NCBI RefSeq assembly: GCF_022024235.1
Contig: NZ_CP091799.1
Location: 1,404,001 to 1,468,000, forward strand
Length of the DNA stretch: 64,000 nt
Source: Segatella baroniae B14
GTDB lineage: Bacteria > Bacteroidota > Bacteroidia > Bacteroidales > Bacteroidaceae
Direction: 5' to 3'
The position numbers were made by a program, and so were the translations under genes. Shown here piece after piece: positions 56,757 to 64,000 of this stretch. A model generated the notes under the pieces. The model was not told the DNA's origin and ran no database searches. It saw nothing but the letters and a program-made list of their open reading frames with translations. The first letter of the stretch is position 1. The number at the start of each line of letters is the position of its first letter.

Positions 56757-56796
56757 AAAGCTGTGAAAAAGTAGTATACCCTCTCACAGCTTTTTC
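56757..56796. terminator. Terminator after the GH5 gene
   Basis: A perfect 10-bp stem AAAGCTGTGA / TCACAGCTTT (56757-56766, 56784-56793). It separates the SusD-SGBP-GH5 operon from the DUF2807-like gene. Confidence 0.7.
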
Positions 56797-56849
56797 TAAT
56801 TTATCCTATACTTGAATCGTCGGAATATTTCTACCTGATATCTTCCCGA

Positions 56850-58592
56850 TTAATAGGGCCACTGAGCTGCAGCAACACCCTCTGTAATACCAGTCATTGC
56901 AGGCGTATTCCACACAGACAATCCGGTACGGTTAATAATAGACATATTAGGGTAACTGACTACATTAATATCCCATGCAAACGGAACGATACCACAATTA
57001 CCAGCATTCTCTACTACAGACTTAAAGAAACGACGAATTGCATCATTATGACTTTCGGTATTTTCCTGCCAGTTAGCACCGTATTCACCGATAACTACTG
57101 GAATATCATGATTTACAAACTTCGTCTTCAAACTCTCAAAAGACGTCTTCACTGAAGCATCGGCATTCCAGTCTTTAGTAGCATTACTACCACAAAAATC
57201 CCATGGTTCATAATAATGTACCTCTACCATTAGTTTACCATTCTCTGTATCCGTTGGCAAATTAAAATAGTTTACGGTAGAACTGATATTAGTAGAAGGT
57301 CCTTGAACGATAAGTACACGCTTGGCATTATTTCCACCCGTAGCACGGACAGCATCTACAAAGGCCTGATTATAACGCTCCAAAATTGGAGTCAGCTCAC
57401 TATGACGAGTACTAAACAAGCTATATTCCTGGAAAGGTTCGTTAAGACCGGCAAACATGAGATACTCATTATAATCTTTAAAATATGTGGCAATATTGGT
57501 CCACAACTTCTTGAGCTTATTCACTTTATCTGCAATAATCGTCTCATCAACAGCTTCATAAGAACTACTTGTCTTACTGAAACCCTCTACCTCGATCCAG
57601 CCACCATCCCAGTGATCATTGATAAATACATAAAGACCATCAGAGATACAATAATCTACAATTTCCTTGACACGGGCAAGCCATGCGGGATCTATCGTCA
57701 TATTTTCAGCATCAGTAATATGACCCATTACCCAAGAGGTAGGAATACGAACACTCTTAAACCCTTGAGCTTTAACAAAATCGATTAAGGCTTTCGTAGT
57801 CTGGGTAGACTGCCATGCCGTTTCAGCCCCTAATCCACCTGCATTGGTGAAATTATTGGCCATATCACCAGCTTCCATGGTATTACCAAGATTCCATCCT
57901 GGATACATGGCCTTGGCCAACTCTTTGGCTGTGCGGTCCATATTGGCCTCTACCTGCCCTGCAGCCTGGTTTACAGTAACAGACTCGACGATATCACCTC
58001 TTGTAAATGATATCTGGCCTGTACGCGCCAAAGGTGATATATTAGCCTCTATCGTAAATACCTCTTCATAATCCTGCATATTGGCACGCGTAGAATTATC
58101 AGCCTGAGCTATCCACGAAGGTGTAGTTACATCATATTCTCCATTGGCCTTGAGTTTAACCGTGATAGATCCGCCATCAGCAGAAACTTCAAAACTGGCT
58201 GTCTCGATAATTAACCCCTCGGTAGATACTTGGTTGACAGGAACTGTAACCTGTTCACTACCTGATGATACACTGATAGATGCTGTGCGATCATTTGTAT
58301 CAGTATTGGTAGCAGCAGCAACCTTATACTTATACACACGGGCAGAATTAGATAAATCCTGCGAAACCACAAGCCAACTCTGATCGGATAATACGACTGG
58401 CTGCGTAGGCGATTCAACATATAGATACGTCTCTCCACCTGTTTTTGAAAATTGCAGAGCAGACTTAGACACTTGAAACGAAGTCGAAATACCTCCGCCA
58501 CTTATCGTCTCTTCTTTTGAACATGATACCAAGCTAATCATGGTAAAAACCATGACTAGCATAGATACTATAGATAATCTTTTTTTCATCAT
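56850..58592 (-). CDS. GH5 endo-beta-glucanase (probable xyloglucanase), BACON-like lipoprotein
   Basis: A 580-residue surface lipoprotein with lipobox MVFTMISLVSCS (Cys about residue 25). Two BACON-like beta domains follow (about 35-120 and 125-215), each with a VTVNQ-type end strand. The GH5 barrel begins at about 220 with MYPGWNLGNTMEAG. Acid/base Glu385 is in FAGLNEPFQE and nucleophile Glu503 in PVVIGEYGANW; the TAKELAKAMYPGWNLGNT start is typical of subfamily 4. BACON plus GH5_4 is the layout of the surface endo-xyloglucanase in Bacteroides xyloglucan loci. Fourth visible gene of the SusD-led operon. Confidence 0.92.
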   Translation of the reverse strand: MMKKRLSIVSMLVMVFTMISLVSCSKEETISGGGISTSFQVSKSALQFSKTGGETYLYVESPTQPVVLSDQSWLVVSQDLSNSARVYKYKVAAATNTDTNDRTASISVSSGSEQVTVPVNQVSTEGLIIETASFEVSADGGSITVKLKANGEYDVTTPSWIAQADNSTRANMQDYEEVFTIEANISPLARTGQISFTRGDIVESVTVNQAAGQVEANMDRTAKELAKAMYPGWNLGNTMEAGDMANNFTNAGGLGAETAWQSTQTTKALIDFVKAQGFKSVRIPTSWVMGHITDAENMTIDPAWLARVKEIVDYCISDGLYVFINDHWDGGWIEVEGFSKTSSSYEAVDETIIADKVNKLKKLWTNIATYFKDYNEYLMFAGLNEPFQEYSLFSTRHSELTPILERYNQAFVDAVRATGGNNAKRVLIVQGPSTNISSTVNYFNLPTDTENGKLMVEVHYYEPWDFCGSNATKDWNADASVKTSFESLKTKFVNHDIPVVIGEYGANWQENTESHNDAIRRFFKSVVENAGNCGIVPFAWDINVVSYPNMSIINRTGLSVWNTPAMTGITEGVAAAQWPY

Positions 58593-58611
58593 ACTTCCCT
58601 TTCTTTCATCG

Positions 58612-60759
58612 CTACTTGCTTATACCTGGGCAAGTAACGCTATTAATCTTAACACTAACCTGAGTTGGATCGATGAGATCTTTCCAGAGATCATAGAGTT
58701 CGATGGTCCATACCACTGCTCCTTCTGCATGCGCATTGAGTGTAGCAAACACTTCGTAGGTTCCATCGCCTGTAACGATAGCACGTCCAAACTCAGAGCC
58801 ACCCCAGTAAGAAGGGCTCCAGCTTGCTGCTGCATAAGAAAGTTCTGTACGATATGCGTTTGAAGCATTTGACTTGAGATTACCATCAATACCTGTAATC
58901 GTAAAGTTTACTATCATATTGCCTTCAAAAGACAGTGAAGAAGCATTTACACCGGCACTCTTTGTTGAACCATATTCGTTGTATATTTCAATACGACCAT
59001 TAGTGTTATCACCATCCTTGTTAATAAATACCGTATTCGAATAGTCCATAACATAAAGTGGATCTATATCAAACTTAATGCTATTAATCTCAACACTCAC
59101 CTTAGAAACATCTGCCACGTCGTTTGCCAGATTATTGATGTCTACACAGAATACAGCAGCTCCTTCTGCAGCAGAACTCGTTTCCATCCATACGGTATAA
59201 GTTCCATCACCTGTAACATTTGCATCATACTTGTCACCCGTCAAGCTACTCCAACGGCTTGGGCTCCAGCTTGCTGAAGCGTATTCCAAACCCGCAATAT
59301 TGCTATGACCATCATTAGTACCATTCTTATAGTTATCATGAAGACCCTTGATGGTGAAAGTAATAGCCATGTTCTTAGAAAACTTAATCATAGAAGGAGT
59401 AATACCTGGATGATTAGCGGTACTACCATACTGATTATAGATTTCGACACGAATTCTGCCATTATTCTCCAAATCGCCAATAACCAGTTTGCTATTATCG
59501 ACCGATAACTCTGGAGACCTGCGGACTGAACGGATAGCCAAGCCCAAAGAACGCTTGGAAACTCCTGTTGATGCTGCCCCATTGGTAATGTTAAGAGTCT
59601 GACTGTAATCAGTAGCAGGAGCATAAATAGAGCCCGACCATAACAAGCCCTGAGCACCCTCTCCTACTATAGACTGTCCGTCACGATAACCACCATAAGG
59701 GATAAAGATACTGTTGCCGTTAGACTTTGACGTGAAACGAACACCGTTAACACCATTTACCGTTTCTTCCTTCTGAGTGGTTCCTGATACGAGTTCTGCC
59801 ATCTGTTCTTGGGTAGGAAGTGCACTCTGCATGAGTGCATCTCCATCAATATCTATCTGATGCAGAATGTCCTGGTCTGTTCCTGCTATATCAGTGGCTA
59901 CAGAATAGTCTGTAAGATAGGTACTGACATTGCTGCCAGTTAAATCGCCATAACCAAGGTGTACACCTGACTCTTCTTCTGCCTCAGCACCTAAGTTATA
60001 CTGCGCCCAAAGTACAGATAACCCTAAATCTACATAAGGCATCTCTTGTTGAGCTGTGGTAAAGCTCAGTGTATCGCCATATACGTAACCATCGCCCAAC
60101 TGGAAGTAGGATGTATAATAATAGGTTGTGCCTGGCAACAAACCCTGTACAGACTTACTGACATGATTAGAAGAGGCTACGATAGGATAATCATATCCAT
60201 CGCTTAGATGAGCCTTATCTGTAGAAATCTTAAAACCATAGTTCATCTCACTCTCGCCTTCTATCATGATACCGTCAAGTCCCTGGGTCTGAGCACCGAG
60301 TGTAGCCTTGGTCGCAGTAATATCTGTAGCACCAATGGTCGCTATCTTGGCATCTGTCGCCACAAAACTCTTCACCTCACCATACTTAGTCACTATGCCT
60401 TGCAATGTGGCATAGGTAGAATAATAGTAGGTATGACCTTTAGTAAGCCCCTTCAACTGAGTGGTAACTGTACCCGTAGAATCAATACTGCCAGCTGTTT
60501 TGGTGCCAGCTGTAGTAGGATCAGGATTTTCACCATATACCACACCTACACTATATGCATCAGAGTTTTGCTTGGAAAGATCCAACACCTTTCCCTTTAA
60601 CTCTGCAGAAACAGCTGTGACTACAGCATCACCTGTTTCTATCGTAGTAATAATATTACCCGTGGCTGCACTGTACTCATCATCATCACTACAACCCGAT
60701 AGTGTGATTGTACATCCTGCCAGAAGCAGTCCACCTGCTATATATCTAAATTTCATCAT
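58612..60759 (-). CDS. Surface glycan-binding-type lipoprotein with FN3-like, FISUMP-like and duplicated C-terminal domains
   Basis: A 715-residue lipoprotein (lipobox LAGCTITLSGCSDDDEYS). Domains: two fibronectin-III-like repeats (about 30-235, each with a GLTKGHTYYYSTYA or GLLPGTTYYYTSYF strand). Next comes a FISUMP-like domain (about 240-425, starting YVDLGLSVLWAQYNLGAE and ending SLGLAIRSVRRS). Two homologous C-terminal domains (about 435-570 and 580-713) each carry RIEIYNEYGST-type, ASWSPSxW and VTGDGTY elements. The duplicated aromatic-rich domains are candidate glycan-binding modules. Position after SusD and before GH5 suggests a xyloglucan-binding accessory protein on the cell surface. 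Confidence 0.8.
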   Translation of the reverse strand: MMKFRYIAGGLLLAGCTITLSGCSDDDEYSAATGNIITTIETGDAVVTAVSAELKGKVLDLSKQNSDAYSVGVVYGENPDPTTAGTKTAGSIDSTGTVTTQLKGLTKGHTYYYSTYATLQGIVTKYGEVKSFVATDAKIATIGATDITATKATLGAQTQGLDGIMIEGESEMNYGFKISTDKAHLSDGYDYPIVASSNHVSKSVQGLLPGTTYYYTSYFQLGDGYVYGDTLSFTTAQQEMPYVDLGLSVLWAQYNLGAEAEEESGVHLGYGDLTGSNVSTYLTDYSVATDIAGTDQDILHQIDIDGDALMQSALPTQEQMAELVSGTTQKEETVNGVNGVRFTSKSNGNSIFIPYGGYRDGQSIVGEGAQGLLWSGSIYAPATDYSQTLNITNGAASTGVSKRSLGLAIRSVRRSPELSVDNSKLVIGDLENNGRIRVEIYNQYGSTANHPGITPSMIKFSKNMAITFTIKGLHDNYKNGTNDGHSNIAGLEYASASWSPSRWSSLTGDKYDANVTGDGTYTVWMETSSAAEGAAVFCVDINNLANDVADVSKVSVEINSIKFDIDPLYVMDYSNTVFINKDGDNTNGRIEIYNEYGSTKSAGVNASSLSFEGNMIVNFTITGIDGNLKSNASNAYRTELSYAAASWSPSYWGGSEFGRAIVTGDGTYEVFATLNAHAEGAVVWTIELYDLWKDLIDPTQVSVKINSVTCPGISK

Positions 60760-60780
60760 GTCAGAATATTAAAGTTATTA

Positions 60781-62643
60781 TTAATTACGTTTAGCACCAG
60801 CCTCAGTAGGTTCCATCTTATTTTCACCGGTATCATAAGTTACATGTACTGTTACCTCGATACTGCTTGTAAAGCTAAACTTCGATGCTTCATCGGCGGT
60901 TTTACCCCATGGATTAACGATATAACGACGAACTGTAGAATGGTCTCCGTCGGCTGTACCACGGTCGATAGTGGCATCATCAAATGAGATCTCATTACCA
61001 TCTACCTTGATGCTCTTGATTATAACATCGCAATTGTTATTATCTGCATAGAGCTTGGCAATATCCAGATAAATACCATAAGGCTCACTGTTTGCACCAT
61101 TGATGGTGAAGGTGTAGTCGCCATCTCCCGTAATAAAGACATCAGAACTGCTCAAAGTAACGGCAAAACCTGTACTGAAATAGTTTAAGACACCCTTATA
61201 TTTCTTCACGGTTGCTCCTGCAGTCTGAGCTTTCCAGTGATAGCCCTGATATTGGAAGAGGTTACCCTGGTCATCAATACACTGCTTACCTAACCATACG
61301 CTCTTGAGCGACCCCGTATAGTCGTCTTTGGTTACAGACATGATACGTAGTGTATTATCAGCATTGGTACTCATATTATAGTTAGCACCAAGACTTGTAT
61401 TGCCCAATCCATTGCTGAATGTAAAGATACCATTATCATCCAAAGTGTAAGTACCCGTTATGGCACTACCATCAGGAGCCGTGTAGGTATAAGTATTGGT
61501 AGCATCTGTACCACCATAATAAAGTACTAAAGTTGCATCTTCTATACCATCGTTTGCAGAAAGAGTTGCGTCTTTCACACTACCATCCAGATTGCAATAG
61601 CCGAAGGCAAAACCATCTTCATCGCCATCCTCTGCCAACTTAAAGGTTATCTCGCGATTGGTAGGATTCTGTATCAAACTTCTCCAGCCTTCCATTAAAG
61701 TAGGAGTTACTGGTGTCTCGTCAACAACAGGTTTCCAGTTATCCCAGTAATCCTGAGAACAGAAATTGTAACAAAGCAGACATGGTCCTTCTGATGAATT
61801 ATCACGAAGTGCAGCTATCTGCAGACGGTCATCATCCAAGCCCATCAGCTTCAGACTTTTGCTCCAGTTGGTAACAACACCATCATGACCGGAGTTGTGA
61901 AGAAGTTCTGCATCTGACAAAGTGATGGTATGATTGTCGGTGTCGAGCATATAGGTACCTCTCCACTCTTCGCCAGTCTCGTTATTATGCACTGTGACAT
62001 GAGCACCACCAATAAGATCGAAGGTCATATAACCATAATCCATGGCTGTCATAACCCATCCGTTACCAGCTATATCAGGAGTCCAGTTCCAGTGGTCACC
62101 GGCACTTGCAGTCTGACCAAGGAAACAAGTGCTCCAATCATCATCTACACCCCAAAAACCTAACGGACCTGCCCAAAGATCAGAATGTCTGGTAAGAGCA
62201 TTGGCATCTATATCGAGTTTCCACGTCTTCGACTTACCTACTCCACCACTGATATAAGTCCACAGCGGATCGTCTACAAACTCAGAGCAAAAGTCTTCCA
62301 CTGTGAAATCGGCGTAAGGCCCCCAAAGGAAACCTCCACGGGTAGTGACACCGATACGAGCCTGATACTCACCATTAAAAGGAATCTTCAACGTAGCCGA
62401 ATTAGCCTGGAATCGTCCCTGAGGAGTATCAAAGGTAACCGCATAGTTACTTGGTAACAAACTCTTCAGATAGATAATGTTCGGGTTATTACTATCGTGT
62501 GTGATGGTATAGGCAATACCTTCAACCAAATCATCTGATGATAAATCTTTTTCGCCCAATGCGTATTCATCTGGTGAACACCCTGTCATGAAAGCCATCA
62601 TGACAACGGCCAGGAGCGAATATATATATTTCGTTATTTTCAT
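60781..62643 (-). CDS. SusE-position surface glycan-binding lipoprotein
   Basis: A 620-residue lipoprotein (lipobox VVMMAFMTGCSPDEYALG). It has an N-terminal PKD/Ig-like domain (about 35-115) and a central beta-rich region with many Trp (WTYISGGVGKSKTWKLDID, then GDHWNWTPDIAGNGW). A C-terminal domain with GDGDYTFTINGANSEPYG and the INSIKVDGNEISFD-like end resembles the duplicated domains of the next gene. Located directly after SusD, the usual place for SusE/SGBP-type proteins. Its exact family is not recognised with certainty. Confidence 0.75.
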   Translation of the reverse strand: MKITKYIYSLLAVVMMAFMTGCSPDEYALGEKDLSSDDLVEGIAYTITHDSNNPNIIYLKSLLPSNYAVTFDTPQGRFQANSATLKIPFNGEYQARIGVTTRGGFLWGPYADFTVEDFCSEFVDDPLWTYISGGVGKSKTWKLDIDANALTRHSDLWAGPLGFWGVDDDWSTCFLGQTASAGDHWNWTPDIAGNGWVMTAMDYGYMTFDLIGGAHVTVHNNETGEEWRGTYMLDTDNHTITLSDAELLHNSGHDGVVTNWSKSLKLMGLDDDRLQIAALRDNSSEGPCLLCYNFCSQDYWDNWKPVVDETPVTPTLMEGWRSLIQNPTNREITFKLAEDGDEDGFAFGYCNLDGSVKDATLSANDGIEDATLVLYYGGTDATNTYTYTAPDGSAITGTYTLDDNGIFTFSNGLGNTSLGANYNMSTNADNTLRIMSVTKDDYTGSLKSVWLGKQCIDDQGNLFQYQGYHWKAQTAGATVKKYKGVLNYFSTGFAVTLSSSDVFITGDGDYTFTINGANSEPYGIYLDIAKLYADNNNCDVIIKSIKVDGNEISFDDATIDRGTADGDHSTVRRYIVNPWGKTADEASKFSFTSSIEVTVHVTYDTGENKMEPTEAGAKRN

Positions 62644-62689
62644 TGTCTTAGATTCTAAAATCGTATTTGATTATTACGTGATGTCATGA

Positions 62690-64000
62690 TTACCAACCTT
62701 GATTTTGCTTCAGCACATTATTACTGAGTGTAATCTGCTCAAGTGGTATCTGACAGAAGCCACGCTTCTTAATGACATTCTGGGTAGTGATAACAATATT
62801 GTCCTTTACACCACCGCTGAGCACAGTCGTATTGCTTTCTGCTATCTGACTTGCTGCTGTTTCAAGTCCCTGGCGCAGTTCATCCCAATATCGGATACCC
62901 TCAAAAGCGAATTCTTTCTTTCGTTCATTCCAGATATTTTCTCGAGTAGCAGAGAGATCGATGTAATTGCTGCTCAGATTACCTTCATCGTCTGTATAGG
63001 CACGTTTACGTACTTCGTCAAAATAAGTCTCGGCATTAGTACTGCCCAATTCTGCAGCCATCAGCAGTACATCAGCATAACGCACGAGTACCCAATCTTG
63101 ATACTGAGAAATCTGGAAATCACCGGCAGCATCTCCATCTGTATAGTGCGTAAGGTTTCCATTCTGATACTTACTCAGCGGTGTATACTTCTTGATCGCA
63201 TAACCTGTGTATTCACGCTGGTCGCTGATATAGTTGTCTTCATAGCCATCTAATGACGCACAGTCTATGATAGAAGCCTGTCGGCGCGAATCGCCTGGAC
63301 CATAAGCAGAAGCAAGTTTGGTATTCACGGTCATAGCTCCCCATCCCTGACCGTATCGCTCATATACACAACTTCCGGTACGCAGGCCACTCATTACGAT
63401 AAAACGGTTACCGTCATTATTACCATTATAATCGGCTGTATAATTGAATTTCATAGAGAGTACAGTCTCAGCATTGCCATTACCTGCGTATGTACTTGCT
63501 GTATTAACCCAATTACCTTCGTAATTCTTGGTATCACTAGAAGCTGGCCACAAATCCTTGAATCGAGGTATCAAAGCAAACTCACCGCTGTTAATAATAT
63601 CCTCACAAGCAGCAAGAGCCTCCTGCTTGGTAAGCATGCCGACTACACTACCCCCCTGATTATTGTTGTAATAACCATCATAGAACAAATATAAACGTGC
63701 CAATATGGCCTCTGCCGCATATTTGGTAACATGACCATCGTTAGTAGCAGCTTCAGACTTTGGATATGCATTGGCAGGAATCATACTGATAGCCTGCTTC
63801 AGATCGCTGATACATTGAGCATAAACCGAATCGGGTGTAGCCTGAGGCACGTTTTCACTAGTGGCATGTATGACAAGTGGTATATTCTCCCAAATACGCA
63901 GCAAATCGAAATAACAAAAGGCACGAAGAGCGTAAGCCTCACCTAAATATTGATCTCTGAGTTTTTCATCAGTCCATGTTATACCTTCTGACTTATCAAT
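62690..64000 (-). CDS. SusD/RagB-family outer-membrane lipoprotein, N-terminus cut by window edge
   Basis: 436 residues are visible and the frame runs off at 64000. The helical TPR part shows YLGEAYALRAFCYFDLLRIW and YAAEAILARLYLFYDGYY, both typical of SusD. The end has the RYADVLLMAAELG, NIWNERKKEFAFEGIRYWDE and FCQIPLEQITLSNN blocks. SusD proteins cap the SusC transporter and capture oligosaccharides at the surface. The missing N-terminus should hold the lipobox, and SusC should lie further right. Confidence 0.93.
   Translation of the reverse strand: MDKSEGITWTDEKLRDQYLGEAYALRAFCYFDLLRIWENIPLVIHATSENVPQATPDSVYAQCISDLKQAISMIPANAYPKSEAATNDGHVTKYAAEAILARLYLFYDGYYNNNQGGSVVGMLTKQEALAACEDIINSGEFALIPRFKDLWPASSDTKNYEGNWVNTASTYAGNGNAETVLSMKFNYTADYNGNNDGNRFIVMSGLRTGSCVYERYGQGWGAMTVNTKLASAYGPGDSRRQASIIDCASLDGYEDNYISDQREYTGYAIKKYTPLSKYQNGNLTHYTDGDAAGDFQISQYQDWVLVRYADVLLMAAELGSTNAETYFDEVRKRAYTDDEGNLSSNYIDLSATRENIWNERKKEFAFEGIRYWDELRQGLETAASQIAESNTTVLSGGVKDNIVITTQNVIKKRGFCQIPLEQITLSNNVLKQNQGW

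Noticed and set aside
1..64000. tRNA or rRNA genes
   Set aside because: I looked through the intergenic regions for cloverleaf features (GGTTCRA arm, CCA end) and rRNA conserved stretches and saw none; a tRNAscan run would settle it.

Overview
The window is chromosomal DNA from a member of the Bacteroidota, most likely Prevotella/Segatella or a close relative. The evidence is direct: transcription starts follow the Bacteroidota pattern (TTTG, about 20 bp, then TAnnTTTG) with no Shine-Dalgarno sites. NusB is the long Bacteroidota form, menaquinone genes form an operon, and there is a polysaccharide utilisation locus with SusD, surface lipoproteins and a hybrid two-component regulator. Genus is an inference; I see no rRNA or tRNA gene.

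Layout. 1-8080 is housekeeping: YbbR-like protein (cut by the window start), yajC and nusB on the minus strand, divergent from rplY-pth-hslR; then a large outer-membrane beta-barrel protein divergent from aroB. 8080-9000 is gene-poor but holds a self-contained transcription unit for a 44-residue membrane peptide. 9003-15205 is the menaquinone operon (thioesterase-menF-menD-menB-menC-menE, minus strand). 15258-18725 has a WG-repeat-like protein, a low-molecular-weight tyrosine phosphatase and an M13 peptidase. 18944-23806 is lysS-gpsA-pgi-HAD phosphatase. 24375-29066 is one giant protein joining a DEDD exonuclease, a four-cysteine cluster, a RecQ helicase and a UvrD helicase. It is followed by a 361-bp array of 19-bp repeats and then tex.

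32183-39517 is the accessory part. It holds gene-free, repeat-rich DNA, an HU-like protein with a glycine-rich tail, and a DUF4248 protein. It also holds a DUF3987 helicase-like ATPase with a PriCT-2 domain and a long heptad-repeat N-terminus, a primase-polymerase-like protein, an iteron-like array of TTACTTGAC motifs, and an unrecognised protein with an internal duplication. Together these look like the replication core of a small replicon or satellite, without any integrase in view. 39518-46118 returns to housekeeping (M18 aminopeptidase, mnmA, EamA transporter, aldose epimerase, two deoxynucleoside kinases).

46245-64000 is most of a xyloglucan-type utilisation locus on the minus strand: SusD, two surface glycan-binding lipoproteins, a GH5 endoglucanase with BACON-like domains, a small DUF2807-like lipoprotein, a hybrid two-component sensor/regulator, a GH31 alpha-xylosidase with PA14 insert and a GH2 beta-galactosidase. 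SusC is expected just beyond the right edge. The expected scheme is binding and endo-cleavage at the cell surface, import through SusCD, side-chain removal in the periplasm, and sensing of the oligosaccharides by the hybrid regulator.

A theme across 8.6-48.8 kb is that many intergenic regions, and two coding regions, carry short tandem arrays, mostly of 15-24 bp period. Unit sequence differs from locus to locus. The iteron-like array next to the primase genes, the 19-bp array with a 95-bp higher-order period, and the palindromic 22-bp array between the GH31 and GH2 genes are the clearest.
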